A DNA stretch of 64,000 nt from Bacillus sp. Bos-x628 (GTDB lineage Bacteria > Bacillota > Bacilli > Bacillales > Bacillaceae). Location: assembly GCF_040500475.1 (NCBI RefSeq), contig NZ_CP159358.1, positions 1,922,001-1,986,000 on the forward strand. The letters run 5' to 3'. The translations under genes and the position numbers were made by a program. The notes under the pieces were generated by a model. The model did not search any database and was not told where the DNA came from. It saw only the letters and a program-made list of their open reading frames with translations. Below, in pieces: positions 1 through 8,965 of the stretch (its first letter is position 1; each line of letters starts with the position of its first letter).

Positions 1-418
1 TTCGAGTACGCTTGACCCAAGATGAAATCGGCAGAGCGGAAATCGCCCGCAGCATCTCTCTCACCGGCATACACAGCCTTAACCTCTCATCCACAATGGC
101 CTGCCAATCTTCAAGCGGCTTGCCGTAATGAAGGATGCAGCCTCCATTCATCGTGACCGCATACTCCGGCTTGAGCTCTTCTTGAAAACAAGTAATTCGT
201 TCATACTGTGCGGTCGTTCTTGTTGTCACTGGCATGAAACAACCTGCTTGATGGATCGCCTTTAAGGACTTTTTCGTTTCAACAGACATGTAGGATAACG
301 GACGTTCATCAAGCAATTCTACTAATTCATACGCTCCGTCATAAGGATACTGCTGAATCATTCGCTGTGAATAAATCAGTGTTCGGTCTAAATCACTCGC
401 AAACGCAATCCTCGTCAT
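1..418 (-). CDS. HAD-family hydrolase, C-terminus cut by window edge
   Basis: The gene reads leftwards from ATG at 418 and runs off the window after 139 codons, so only the N-terminal part is visible. It opens MTRIAFASDLDRTLIYSQ. The DLDRT is HAD motif I (DxDxT): the first Asp is the phosphoryl-accepting nucleophile and the second the general acid. A TTRT stretch near residue 70 fits motif II. It overlaps the stop of the upstream gene as ATGA, so it belongs to the ter cluster operon. HAD phosphatases recur in ter-linked metabolite operons, so it probably dephosphorylates a nucleotide-like or sugar phosphate; the substrate is unknown. Whole-gene length cannot be judged. Confidence 0.85.
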   Translation of the reverse strand, partial: MTRIAFASDLDRTLIYSQRMIQQYPYDGAYELVELLDERPLSYMSVETKKSLKAIHQAGCFMPVTTRTTAQYERITCFQEELKPEYAVTMNGGCILHYGKPLEDWQAIVDERLRLCMPVREMLRAISALPISSWVKRTR

Positions 419-1524
419 GACGATTGCTCCATAGGGCGAATTAACCCGCAGCAAGTGTAAGACATATTGGCATATTCGATCACTGGTACGCCTCTGTCTT
501 CTGCCAAAAGCAAAATATGCTTCAGTTGATCGTGAGCTCCTCGCTGAATCAGGATTTTCCAAGGGATTCTTCTGAGCAACACACGGGTTGTCTCGCCAAC
601 ACCTGGCTTAATCAAATGTGTATTTTTAATATGAAACTCCTGACCAATCGCTTCAATGGACGTCATCCCCCGCCAGTCAGCGGGTTCACCTTGCGTGAGA
701 ATTGCTTCCGCCTTCTTTTGTACATTTGATCCAATGCTAGAAAATGCGTCTTCAATCGTATCTACATACAGATTGGACACATCCTCATCTAATAACTCTT
801 GGTAATATTTTGCCCCATGAAAATCATCGGCCTTCATCCAGCGGTTGTTTAATACTGTTCGACTGACAAGACCAGAAACAGTCGAATTTAAACAAGCACT
901 CGGAATGAGGAAATCTTCTCTTGTTCCGTATACATTCGTACAATAGCCTGGGTCAGCCAACACAGCAAGCTCACTCGACAGACGAATGCCATATTTTTGT
1001 TCAAAGTCAATCACAGCTTTTTGAAGCTCTTTGGAAATAGCGCCTTTACCAGTCCAGCCATCAATAAAGGCAATCTCAAAGCCCGGATGTTCTTTGAGCA
1101 TATAATGCAATGCATTCTCATCTATTCCTCGGTCTCGAATAATAGAGATACTGTAATGAGGCAGATCGAGACCATATGTCTTTCGAATATATCGTTTGAT
1201 GAGTACCCCGATCGGTGTCCCAGCCCGCGCCAAGCTACAAAGCACCGTTTGGAAGCCTCGCTTCTTTACAATTTGTTCTGCCACAACCGCTACTGCTTCA
1301 GCCACTTTATGCTTACTTTCTTCAAGAGATTGATAGAATAAGGTCATGTAAGATGCCGTCGGCTTATACTCCATTGGCAACATTTCAGAATAGTGCGTAC
1401 CACTTTGAATCGAACGCTCACGCTCTTCTGTGCTTTTCTCCATATCAATAGATGATAAGTCCTTGAGTAAAAAGGTCACATCCTGCTCTGGATAGCTTCC
1501 CATCTTTGTATACACATTAGCCAT
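415..1524 (-). CDS. StiP / PRTase-like protein of the ter cluster
   Basis: A 369-residue soluble protein of the family annotated as cysteine protease StiP, earlier treated as a phosphoribosyltransferase-like domain. A central segment with FIDGWTGKGAI (about residue 150) resembles a PRPP-loop region, and LCSLARAGTPIGVLIKR precedes it. No signal peptide or membrane segment is visible. The ATG has GGGGTGAGG just upstream. It overlaps the upstream PRTase-TRSP gene by 8 bp and the downstream HAD gene by 4 bp, showing tight translational coupling. In ter-linked operons such proteins accompany a second PRTase, an aldolase-like enzyme and a HAD, a set proposed to make a nucleoside-like metabolite. 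The exact reaction is not established. Confidence 0.82.
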   Translation of the reverse strand: MANVYTKMGSYPEQDVTFLLKDLSSIDMEKSTEERERSIQSGTHYSEMLPMEYKPTASYMTLFYQSLEESKHKVAEAVAVVAEQIVKKRGFQTVLCSLARAGTPIGVLIKRYIRKTYGLDLPHYSISIIRDRGIDENALHYMLKEHPGFEIAFIDGWTGKGAISKELQKAVIDFEQKYGIRLSSELAVLADPGYCTNVYGTREDFLIPSACLNSTVSGLVSRTVLNNRWMKADDFHGAKYYQELLDEDVSNLYVDTIEDAFSSIGSNVQKKAEAILTQGEPADWRGMTSIEAIGQEFHIKNTHLIKPGVGETTRVLLRRIPWKILIQRGAHDQLKHILLLAEDRGVPVIEYANMSYTCCGLIRPMEQSS

Positions 1525-2917
1525 TCACCCTCACCCCATCTGATAAAGTCACAATATGCACATGCTTCACCTTCCGCTCTGCAAATAGGTGAACAAGTGG
1601 AAGCAGCGCATCATAAGAGACCTTTTTCTCGAAAAATACAAACACATCATCATATACATCTCGTGGTATGTTGTACACATAATGCTGAATACGATCATCC
1701 TCTGGGCTCGCAAACGTAAAACCATTCTTCACAGCATACCCTTCACTTGGTACCGGATGAATCGGACTTCTGGTTGTAGCATGAAAGAGAACTCCTTCTC
1801 CCATATGTGCAGCCACTCTCATCGGCACATACATGAGTTCACCAGTACCTAAACATAGCGTTTGTTTGCCCTTGCGCTCTTGCTTTAGTTTCAATCCGGC
1901 TTGGTAAACCGCCTTATCTATGACCAAGGAATCCTCTGTGTTCAGCCCAAATCGACCGGTTTCATAAATATATGGCGCATGACCGGTAGTATCTGTTACA
2001 TCACGAGGTGAATACGGGACACTTTGAAAGAAAGAACAAAGTGAATGAAAAGAAAGATTAGGCCTCTCCTCATGCTCATGAACCTCATACGAGTAAATAG
2101 GCTCATCTAATGTTTTGCCGCGAAAGACCATTTGCCCCTTTAATAAAGACAATGATGTGATGTGAATACCAAGCTCTTCCTGAAGCTGATGCAATGCCGC
2201 TTCATGCTCCTCTGTACGCCAATCCAAAATGGAGAGAATGGTATAATTGTTTCTTGGAAACTTCGCATGAAGATCACGAATGATGTTGATATTCGTACGA
2301 CCTGTCGTGACTTCATCATCTACTAAAATAATGGGTCGACTTGTTTGCAGAAGTTCTTCCTCTGCATAACAAAGCTGATCTGTTGCATGCGAATGCTCTT
2401 CTTCAAACACTAATGTTGGGTCAAGATGAAACAGGCGTTCACGTGTTGTATGAATGTACGATGCTCCTTCAAGTACGTCAAAAACTCCATGACCAAGTGC
2501 TGTCGCTGTTTCAGCAAAACCAATTACAATCGGACGTTCACCCGAAGAAAGCTTCTCCTTTTTAAGAGCATCATATGCCTCTGTAAGGTTAGCATGATCA
2601 TCCGTCTTTAAAGTTTTAACCAAAGAGTCTTGAATCAGCGGTGTCTCGCCAGTTTGTTCTTTGACATAGGCCATTGCCAAAAGACCTGAAACAATGAGCG
2701 GTTTCACTGGATGGACGGGAATATGCTTACCGAGCACCTTACTGACAAATAAAAAGGCCCGTTTTTTGTTCACCCTTGCCGCCATGTCAAAAAGATGCTC
2801 CTTTGCCAATTGAATGTCTCCTTGTTGCAGATAAAGGTCAACCTCCATATGTTCCAAGATTTTCAGTGTATGCGGCTTCTGCTTCGGCGAGTATGTCGAT
2901 GTAGCTTCTATTTTCAT
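1517..2917 (-). CDS. Phosphoribosyltransferase-TRSP domain protein of the ter cluster
   Basis: A 466-residue protein. The PRPP-binding loop is clear: IILVDDEVTTGRTNINIIRD around residues 195-215, the classic hydrophobic-D-D-x-x-T-T-G-x-T signature. An N-terminal strand region contains FLFVSKVLGKHIPV. The C-terminal half, with CLGTGELMYVPMRVA and TTRSPIHP, fits the TRSP domain that follows the PRTase in ter-linked operons. The start at 2917 overlaps the end of the upstream aldolase gene by 80 bp. I kept it because the residues before the next Met (KILEHMEVDLYL) look like conserved family sequence and GGGGTG lies upstream. It probably transfers ribose-5-phosphate to an unknown base. Cytosolic. 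Confidence 0.83.
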   Translation of the reverse strand: MKIEATSTYSPKQKPHTLKILEHMEVDLYLQQGDIQLAKEHLFDMAARVNKKRAFLFVSKVLGKHIPVHPVKPLIVSGLLAMAYVKEQTGETPLIQDSLVKTLKTDDHANLTEAYDALKKEKLSSGERPIVIGFAETATALGHGVFDVLEGASYIHTTRERLFHLDPTLVFEEEHSHATDQLCYAEEELLQTSRPIILVDDEVTTGRTNINIIRDLHAKFPRNNYTILSILDWRTEEHEAALHQLQEELGIHITSLSLLKGQMVFRGKTLDEPIYSYEVHEHEERPNLSFHSLCSFFQSVPYSPRDVTDTTGHAPYIYETGRFGLNTEDSLVIDKAVYQAGLKLKQERKGKQTLCLGTGELMYVPMRVAAHMGEGVLFHATTRSPIHPVPSEGYAVKNGFTFASPEDDRIQHYVYNIPRDVYDDVFVFFEKKVSYDALLPLVHLFAERKVKHVHIVTLSDGVRVNG

Positions 2918-4025
2918 GAAACACCCCGTAAATGTTTGACTTGATCAATATGTGCTCTGCCCATCTATAATGCGGCTTCGTTTCATTCATCTTGTTGGAG
3001 AATACGCTCTTCATGACACCCGCTGATCCATCTGCATGTTCCAATATGCTTACTGCATCCAAATACTCTTCCTTTGTCACAACATACATACTTTGAACAG
3101 GCTTGAGATGTGTTGGATGAATGACTGTTTTTCCATGAATGCCATTTGCGACATCTAACTTTGTCTCCTTGAGCAAACCATGTAAATAATCGAATTCTGA
3201 TGGATAAAATTCACTGGCCTTAGGCAGTGCACGCAAGTATGGTTTTGTGTCCTTTCGTGCTACTTCAAAGTATTCCCATACAGCACCGGACACCACAAAA
3301 GAACGACCGAAATAATTCATGATATCTGTAATCAAATCAGCAATAATCCTGATCTCATATATCGTTGTCTTGTGATCACGGCGAATGCCGTACAACCCGC
3401 AAAGATCTGTTGCACCAATGCGAATATTCAAAATATGCTCCTCGTGATTCAGCATGATTTGCTTTAATTTTGCCAGCACTGCAAATCTCGTCTCTTTTTC
3501 TAATAAATCTGGTGTTTCAAGAATGGGCATACCATAGAGTCTCGTATTCGTTTGTGTCGCTGCCAATTGTAAATTGTCTAAATACTGCACTGCATTATGC
3601 ACAGAACACTTCGGAAACACAAAACCCGTCAGCAAATGAAGCGATGGACCGAGCATATTCGCCATTTTCAGTATCTGCTTCGGTGAACGAACCCGTATAA
3701 ATAAGAGCGGCAATTTATCAGCCGTATCAGGAGAATGGGTCAACTCCTGTGCGAGACGTGTCAATTGTACCACCAAGTTCCGTTCCGCCGTTTCCACCTC
3801 TTGATCGCCAATTGCATCCTCCAAACAAAACACAACAGAGCAAAGCGCTTCATATTTCTGCGAAAGCAGCATATCTGCTAAATCTTGTCTCGTCGCAGGC
3901 ATATACAAAGTAGCACCTAGTGCATGCGCAAGTACACGCCTTGGCGATAATGGATGAATCGCCGCTGGTCGTTTCAAAAAGATGTCGTGCTGTCTCGCTT
4001 CTGATAAAAAACGAAAGTATCGCAT
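2838..4025 (-). CDS. HpcH/HpaI aldolase / citrate lyase beta-like protein
   Basis: A 395-residue TIM-barrel-type protein related to the citrate lyase beta subunit and HpcH/HpaI aldolases. The VFCLEDAIGD segment (about residues 64-73) corresponds to the LEDA motif that follows the first strand and helps bind Mg2+ and the acyl substrate. Further conserved pieces are LFIRVRSP, GMPILETPDLL (acidic metal ligand) and NGIHGKTVIHP near the C-terminus. Family enzymes cleave or form C-C bonds on CoA or keto-acid substrates; in ter clusters this member is thought to work with the two PRTase-like proteins on a small metabolite. It is separated from terC by a 100-bp gap holding no obvious gene. Confidence 0.85.
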   Translation of the reverse strand: MRYFRFLSEARQHDIFLKRPAAIHPLSPRRVLAHALGATLYMPATRQDLADMLLSQKYEALCSVVFCLEDAIGDQEVETAERNLVVQLTRLAQELTHSPDTADKLPLLFIRVRSPKQILKMANMLGPSLHLLTGFVFPKCSVHNAVQYLDNLQLAATQTNTRLYGMPILETPDLLEKETRFAVLAKLKQIMLNHEEHILNIRIGATDLCGLYGIRRDHKTTIYEIRIIADLITDIMNYFGRSFVVSGAVWEYFEVARKDTKPYLRALPKASEFYPSEFDYLHGLLKETKLDVANGIHGKTVIHPTHLKPVQSMYVVTKEEYLDAVSILEHADGSAGVMKSVFSNKMNETKPHYRWAEHILIKSNIYGVFHENRSYIDILAEAEAAYTENLGTYGG

Positions 4026-4125
4026 GCAGTGCCCTCCTCCTGTTGTTCAGAGATCATCTATCAAATGACTTGATGATTCAAAAAAGGATGGAGCCGCTAT
4101 TCAACTCCATTCCTTTTTGGTCATG

Positions 4126-4905
4126 CTATTCTTCTTTTGAAGCTGCCGCTTCGCTCGTCACATCTTGATGCTTTTTCTTATTGATTTTATGAACAATGAA
4201 CGTTCCGATAAATGCAAGAATAATAATTGCAAAGAATAATAGATGCGGAATCTCAATATGAGCAACGCTTAATGCCATTTTTGCTGCGATAATTCCAATG
4301 AGAATAAAAGCTGTATTCTCAAGCTCCGGCACACGGTCAATGAGAACAAGGAACAACTGTGCCACTGTACGCATCATGAGAATACCAAGCATTCCGCCTA
4401 AAAGAAGAATCCAGACTTCCTCAGATACAGCAAATGCAGCAAGGATACTGTCGACTGAGAACGCAAGGTCCATAATTTCAACAGAAATAACTGTTGCCCA
4501 AAAGACACCAAAGACGCGAATCATCCATCCTTCTTTCTTCAATTCCTTTGCTTCATCATCTCCGTCACCTAACCAGAAGTGCTTAATCACAAGCCATGCT
4601 AAGTAGGCAGCACCTAGGATTTTAACCCAAGCAAACTTGATGAGTAGCATCCCTACGCCAATGAATAGAAAACGGAAAAAATAAGCACCAATTAATCCAT
4701 AAGTTAATGCCTTTTTGCGCTGCTTTTCTGGTAAATGCTTCACCATAACAGCTAGAACAAGTGCGTTATCAGCTGATAATAATCCTTCAAGCACGACAAG
4801 TGTTCCAATTAACCCCCATGATACAGGGTCTGTTAATACCTCTACCCACATATGCCAATCAAAGAAAGAGGCATATGTGTCAAGCATATGTTTCAAAATA
4901 TCCAA
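4126..4905 (-). CDS. yceF: TerC family integral membrane protein (YceF-like)
   Basis: A 259-residue polytopic membrane protein with about seven hydrophobic segments. It carries the TerC/Alx hallmark acidic residues inside membrane segments: LVVLEGLLSADNALVLAVMV near the N-terminus and EIMDLAFSVDSILAAFAVS in the middle, where the paired Asp residues are thought to bind metal ions. The start is TTG at 4905, fixed by AGGAGG eight bases upstream. The tail is Lys/Glu-rich and cytoplasmic. TerC proteins act with TerD-type calcium-binding proteins at the membrane and, in Bacillus, are linked to manganese export and metallation of exported enzymes. It follows terD genes across a 135-bp gap containing a stable hairpin. 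Confidence 0.92.
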   Translation of the reverse strand: MDILKHMLDTYASFFDWHMWVEVLTDPVSWGLIGTLVVLEGLLSADNALVLAVMVKHLPEKQRKKALTYGLIGAYFFRFLFIGVGMLLIKFAWVKILGAAYLAWLVIKHFWLGDGDDEAKELKKEGWMIRVFGVFWATVISVEIMDLAFSVDSILAAFAVSEEVWILLLGGMLGILMMRTVAQLFLVLIDRVPELENTAFILIGIIAAKMALSVAHIEIPHLLFFAIIILAFIGTFIVHKINKKKHQDVTSEAAASKEE

Positions 4906-4932
4906 ATGGTTTTCCTCCTAAAAACTGTAGAA

Positions 4933-4955
4933 GCATCAGCAGGCTTTCGCCTGCT
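4933..4955 (-). other. Intercistronic hairpin between terD and terC
   Basis: AGCAGGC and GCCTGCT pair perfectly around a four-base loop. On the minus-strand transcript the loop reads GAAA, a stable tetraloop. A weak T-run (GTTTTT) follows about 15 bases later, just before the terC ribosome binding site. It could be a partial terminator or a stabilising/processing element that lowers terC expression relative to the terD genes. The structure is visible; the function is inferred. Confidence 0.5.
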
Positions 4956-5040
4956 GTTATTCTTGATCGCTGTTAATTTCTCACTTTGGGAAAGCCCTTC
5001 TATGAGTCATTGGCAGCGACTCTGAATCTATTTCTCTTGT

Positions 5041-5619
5041 TTACACTTCTAACCCATAATTTTGACAAAGAGCCGCAAGTCCGCCAGAGAATCCGCTCCC
5101 GATCGCATTGAACTTCCAATCACTGCCGTGGCGGTACAATTCACACACAACCACAGCCGTTTCAATTGAAAAGTCTTCACCTAAATCGAAGCGAATCAAT
5201 TCTTCCCCGCTCTCTTCATTTACAACACGAACAAACGCATTAGAGACTTGTCCAAAGTTTTGGCTTCGCGCCTCTGCATCATGAATCGTGACTGTAATTC
5301 CGATACGATCAATGTTAGCAGGAATTTTGGAGAAATCAACGAGAATTTGCTCGTCATCTCCTTCTCCTTCTCCTGTCCGGTTATCACCTGTATGTGTGAC
5401 GCCACCGCTCGGATGCTGAAGGTTATTATAAAAAACAAAATCTGTTTCTTGCTGACAGCGATTGTTTGCATCCACTAAAAAAGCTGAAGCGTCCAAGTCA
5501 AATTCGGATCCGCCTGAATATTGATTCGTGTCCCAACCGAGTCCAATCATCACTTTGGTCAGCCCTGGGTTGGTTTTGGTTAAATCAACACGTTGCCCTT
5601 TTGAAAGCTGAATCGCCAT
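5041..5619 (-). CDS. yceE: TerD family calcium-binding stress protein (YceE-like)
   Basis: A 192-residue TerD-domain protein. It begins [18 protein letters not shown], the usual first strand, and carries the calcium-site signatures [11 protein letters not shown] and [17 protein letters not shown], followed by [16 protein letters not shown] and [14 protein letters not shown]. Length is normal for the family. An AGGAG precedes the ATG. TerD proteins are cytosolic beta-sandwiches that bind Ca2+ and associate with TerC at the membrane; their clusters confer resistance to tellurite and envelope stress. It is the third of three tandem TerD paralogues. Confidence 0.93.
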   Translation of the reverse strand: MAIQLSKGQRVDLTKTNPGLTKVMIGLGWDTNQYSGGSEFDLDASAFLVDANNRCQQETDFVFYNNLQHPSGGVTHTGDNRTGEGEGDDEQILVDFSKIPANIDRIGITVTIHDAEARSQNFGQVSNAFVRVVNEESGEELIRFDLGEDFSIETAVVVCELYRHGSDWKFNAIGSGFSGGLAALCQNYGLEV

Positions 5620-5659
5620 AATCGTTTCACTCCTGTCTATGACATATTTGAATCAATCC

Positions 5660-6241
5660 TTACCCGATATCTAAGCCGTAATCCGTTGCAATTCGAGCAA
5701 GACCGCCTTGGTAGCCTGATCCGATTGCTGAGAATTTCCATTCACCGCCATGACGATATAATTCACCAGCAATAATGGCTGTCTCAATTGAAAAATCCTC
5801 TGCCAAATCATAGCGAATGAGCTCTTCATTCGATTCCGCATTTAAAATACGAACGTATGCGTTCGAAACTTGTCCGAAATTTTGACTGCGTGCTTCTGCA
5901 TCATGAATCGTAATGACAAAAGAAATCTTTTCGACACTCGCTGGTACAGATGAAAGATCTACATTTACTTGCTCGTCATCACCGTCTCCAGCGCCAGTAC
6001 GATTATCGCCTGTATGTACGACACTGCCGCCGCCGCCAGTTGTTTGGTTATAAAAGATAAAATCAGATGGAGAACTTGCTTTGCCCGCTGCATCTAAAAG
6101 GAAGACACTTGCATCTAGATCAAAGTCATGCCCGCCGTCATACTTGTTCACGTCCCAGCCAAGACCTACAACAACCTTTGTTAAACCTGGATTTGTTTTG
6201 GTTAAATCAATTTTTTGACCTTTCGCTAAAGAAATTCCCAC
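5660..6241 (-). CDS. yceD: TerD family calcium-binding stress protein (YceD-like)
   Basis: A 193-residue TerD-domain protein when started at GTG 6241. That start is preceded by GGGAGAGG five bases upstream and gives the family N-terminus [18 protein letters not shown]; an open frame extends 14 codons further but overlaps the preceding gene and has no ribosome binding site. Signatures [28 protein letters not shown] and [21 protein letters not shown] mark the two Ca2+-binding loops. Sequence is very close to the neighbouring YceE-like protein, implying tandem duplication. Same operon and presumably same regulation from the ECF promoter upstream. Confidence 0.93.
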   Translation of the reverse strand: MGISLAKGQKIDLTKTNPGLTKVVVGLGWDVNKYDGGHDFDLDASVFLLDAAGKASSPSDFIFYNQTTGGGGSVVHTGDNRTGAGDGDDEQVNVDLSSVPASVEKISFVITIHDAEARSQNFGQVSNAYVRILNAESNEELIRYDLAEDFSIETAIIAGELYRHGGEWKFSAIGSGYQGGLARIATDYGLDIG

Positions 6242-6260
6242 AGGAACCTCTCCCTTCTGA

Positions 6261-6863
6261 TTAAATGTAGTTTCTCGTAACATCTGCTAGTTTCGCATCG
6301 TTCGTGCCCTTTCCAACAGCAGCAAACTTCCAATCATTCTCGTGACGATAAATTTCTCCAACGATTAATGATGTTTTACCTGCGTATTCATCTTTTAAGT
6401 TATATTTAAGTAATTCTTGATTGTTTGATCGATCGACCACTCGGATATAAGCATTTTGAATCATACCGAAATGCTGGTTTCTTCTTATCGCATCATAAAT
6501 GTTTACGACAAATACCAATTTATTCACATTGTCTGGGACCTTGTTTAAGTCGACGAGAATTTGTTCATCATCTCCGTCTCCTTCTCCGGTTAGATTGTCA
6601 CCCGTATGCTCTACACTGCCACATCTGCTTTTCAAGTTGCCGAAGTAGATCAAATCTTTATTTTCAGTAAAACGATCGTTTTTCAACATCAACACTGAAG
6701 CGTCACAATCAATATCAGCTCCCCCGCCTCCACCAAACAGCTTTCCTAAAAAACCGCCGCCTTGTGATACTGGGTCCCAGCCAAGTCCAACAAGAATATT
6801 GGATAGTCCTGCTTTCCCTTTTGTTAAATCAATGCGCTGACCTTTTTCTAATGAAATTGCCAA
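6261..6863 (-). CDS. yceC: TerD family stress protein, first gene of the ter operon (YceC-like)
   Basis: A 200-residue TerD-domain protein. I chose TTG 6863 because it gives the family start [18 protein letters not shown] with GGAGG about ten bases upstream; a GTG three codons earlier sits too close to that site. It has a Gly-rich insertion, [20 protein letters not shown], before the first Ca2+ loop, as in B. subtilis YceC, and [17 protein letters not shown] in the second. It is the most divergent of the three TerD paralogues. The 126-bp gap between the ECF promoter and the gene has no other open frame, so this is the leader-proximal gene. Confidence 0.92.
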   Translation of the reverse strand: MAISLEKGQRIDLTKGKAGLSNILVGLGWDPVSQGGGFLGKLFGGGGGADIDCDASVLMLKNDRFTENKDLIYFGNLKSRCGSVEHTGDNLTGEGDGDDEQILVDLNKVPDNVNKLVFVVNIYDAIRRNQHFGMIQNAYIRVVDRSNNQELLKYNLKDEYAGKTSLIVGEIYRHENDWKFAAVGKGTNDAKLADVTRNYI

Positions 6864-6998
6864 ATCACTCACTCCTCCACCATAATAAAATTCTATTTAT
6901 TTAGCGATGGACCCTATTAAAATTATCATACATGAAAATTCGACAAAATTCATGAAATGACTATAGGACCTCTTACTCTTTTTCTATTTACTAGTATA

Positions 6999-7025
6999 TA
7001 CGATCTATGATCATTCAAGGTTTCA
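6999..7025 (-). promoter_or_regulatory. ECF sigma (SigW-like) promoter of the ter operon
   Basis: On the minus strand TGAAAC (7025-7020) is followed after 17 bases by CGTATA (7002 downward). TGAAAC with CGTA at this spacing is the classic B. subtilis SigW-type promoter, overlapping SigX/SigM specificity. It lies about 127 bp before the first terD gene. The B. subtilis yce cluster is known to belong to extracytoplasmic stress regulons, which agrees. Confidence 0.75.
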
Positions 7026-7041
7026 AGAACATAACATTTTT

Positions 7042-7356
7042 TCAAGGAAAAGCTTGCCATTCACGGTTCATGTCATAAACGAAGTGTTTCATGTGAAACA
7101 TTGTCGAAATACGCCGATAGACAGCCTCTTGTTGATCGAGTGAATGAAAGCAATACTTGATATGTTGATATAAAAAGTTGATGTTATCTACTTGAATTTG
7201 AGGTCAACGCTCATAGCCCAGTGTTTCAGCCAGCATGGCTTCTTTTTTTACATTGTCATAAAAAATGGGAAATGTAACATGAAGATGTCAAAATCCCTTT
7301 CGTCTGTCATCTGAACGCAAATGTTTCTTCCAATCGTTAGGGAACTGTAAACGCAT
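7042..7356 (-). pseudogene. Broken 105-codon ORF with two in-frame TGA codons
   Basis: Reading from ATG 7356, one frame stays open for 105 codons apart from TGA at codon 23 and codon 51. It begins MRLQFPNDWKKHLRSDD, continues FYDNVKKEAMLAETLGYE between the stops, and ends with FHMKHFVYDMNREWQAFP. The sequence looks like a real soluble protein in codon use and composition. I do not recognise the family. Frame is retained without insertions, so decay is either recent or the TGAs are read through. It overlaps the 5' end of the ECF promoter region. Confidence 0.6.
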
Positions 7357-7431
7357 TGAAGGTGTACCTTTTATATAGTAAAGGTAAGTATTCAATGAAC
7401 TGTTCATGACAACTAGAAGGAAGGAGACGAT

Positions 7432-8478
7432 ATGCCAATGAAGAAGAGACTCGACTGGGTAGATGCAGCCAAAGGAATGGGGATATTGCTCGTGGTCATG
7501 GCACATGTACCCATCCCTGACTCGTTAAAGCAATTCATTTATTCCTTTCATATGCCGCTGTTCTTTATATTATCAGGTATGATGTTTCAATCAGCATCAC
7601 GTCCTGCTGGTCCCTTTATTCAGAAGAAAGCAAAAAGCCTGCTCTTGCCCTATCTCTATTTCTCCATTATTACGTATGTCTTCTGGTTCTTAGTGACACG
7701 CTTTTTCGCATTCAAAGGGCAAACAGATATTGACCCTTTTGTTCCATTTACAGGTATCTTTATTTCCAATGCAGATGAAGCAAGGCTGACTCATAACCCT
7801 GCCATCTGGTTTTTAACAACACTCTTTTTAGTAGAGATTCTCTTTTTCTTTATGCATCGTCTGACGAAAGGAAAGCCTGCCACTTTGATCTCACTCACCG
7901 TACTTTGCGGAATAACTGGATATGCGTCTACCTTATTTTTACATCAAAGTCTTCCTTGGAATGCCAATGTAGCCTTGACTGCTGTCGTGTTTTATTCAAT
8001 TGGATTTTTGGCGAAGAAATGGTTTGTAGAATTAAAAACAGACCCAACCCTTCTTCTGTGTACAGGGCTATTTGTTCTCATCGGGTACGTGCAACATTTT
8101 AATTCACGGGTTGATATGCGAGTCAATGAATTTGGCGATATTCTGATCTTTTATGTTTGTGCACTGCTTGGCTCAGCCGCTGTTATTTATTTGAGCTTCA
8201 AATTCAAAACATCGTCTATTTTGACGTATCTCGGACGAAATTCCATTGTGATTCTCGTATTACAGTTTGCCGGAATTGATATAATGAAAGCATTTGTTTA
8301 TTACGGACTTGGTGTCGATATTTCTGACACAACGCAGTTCTCATGGACACTCTTTTATACCATTGGCACCTTGCTTCTCATGGTTCCATGCATCTCCTTT
8401 CTGAGCAAATATCCAATGCTGCTCGGCAAAACGACCAAAACAACACATCACTACGAACAAAAAACATCCGCCAGCTAA
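7432..8478 (+). CDS. Acyltransferase family membrane protein (Acyl_transf_3)
   Basis: A 348-residue polytopic protein with about ten hydrophobic segments. The N-terminus RLDWVDAAKGMGILLVVMAH contains the family's D-x-x-K/R-G-x-x-I pattern and the conserved His at the end of the first helix, followed by FIYSFHMPLFFILSGMMF, typical of O-acetyltransferases that modify cell-surface polysaccharides (acyltransferase-3, WecH/OafA type). GGAG lies six bases before the ATG at 7432. It is a single gene ending in a terminator that overlaps its stop codon. The substrate cannot be told from sequence. Confidence 0.85.
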   Translation: MPMKKRLDWVDAAKGMGILLVVMAHVPIPDSLKQFIYSFHMPLFFILSGMMFQSASRPAGPFIQKKAKSLLLPYLYFSIITYVFWFLVTRFFAFKGQTDIDPFVPFTGIFISNADEARLTHNPAIWFLTTLFLVEILFFFMHRLTKGKPATLISLTVLCGITGYASTLFLHQSLPWNANVALTAVVFYSIGFLAKKWFVELKTDPTLLLCTGLFVLIGYVQHFNSRVDMRVNEFGDILIFYVCALLGSAAVIYLSFKFKTSSILTYLGRNSIVILVLQFAGIDIMKAFVYYGLGVDISDTTQFSWTLFYTIGTLLLMVPCISFLSKYPMLLGKTTKTTHHYEQKTSAS

Positions 8479-8498
8479 TCTGACGGATGTCTTCTTTT
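8463..8498 (+). terminator. Rho-independent terminator after the acyltransferase
   Basis: ACATCCGCCAG pairs with CTGACGGATGT (one mismatch) and is followed by CTTCTTTTTA. The 5' arm lies inside the last codons of the acyltransferase gene. Confidence 0.8.
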
Positions 8499-8906
8499 TA
8501 ATCATTGATTTGTGATGGATAAAGTGTCATCCCTCCACCGACAAATCATGTTGTACCTGTGATGTGCACAGCTTCACTTGAAACTAGAAATGCCCCAGTT
8601 ACATTGACATCCGTGACTTTTTGCCATTGATCTAGTGTCATCTCATGGGGCTTCTTCTCCATTAAATGAATTATTCAAAAACTCATCCACTGTTTTGAAA
8701 TGCTCTAGCGCCGCACCCATTAACGCTCAAATTCCTTCCTTTTTAGAAACATCCGCATGTACCTTAGACCCCGTGCTGGTGAATGGCTTGGACAAAAGTC
8801 TTTTTTTGCACCATCTTCATCACCTTTATAGTTCCACCACATTCATTTGTTCTTGTCCAAATGGAATTGCTACTGCCTGTCCAATTCCTTTTAAATTTTA
8901 ATACAT
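8498..8906 (-). pseudogene. Decayed glucose 1-dehydrogenase-like SDR
   Basis: A GGAGG and ATG (8906) start a frame that is clearly a short-chain dehydrogenase but badly broken. After five or six codons (with a TAA) it jumps to KGIGQAVAI, so the N-terminal dinucleotide-binding region is deleted. Several frameshifts follow through HADVSKKEGI. Then DQWQKVTDVNVTGAFLVSS is readable, directly joined to HITGTT-stop-FVGGGMTLYPS, the SDR C-terminus; the catalytic Tyr-x-x-x-Lys region is gone. About 409 bp remain of a normal gene of about 780 bp. Confidence 0.8.
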
Positions 8907-8965
8907 CTTGATTTCCTCCAATCACGTGCCTGCTTCTTTGTTGGTACATAATGGCTACCCATTTT

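Noticed and set aside
6939-6945. TTCGACA, a possible Spo0A box in the ter operon leader
   Set aside because: A lone 7-mer inside the leader, away from the ECF promoter; chance occurrence is likely.
7288-7506. Minus-strand frame of 72 codons overlapping the acyltransferase start
   Set aside because: Only its last 22 codons are real-looking and belong to the broken 7042-7356 gene; the rest is antisense to the acyltransferase.
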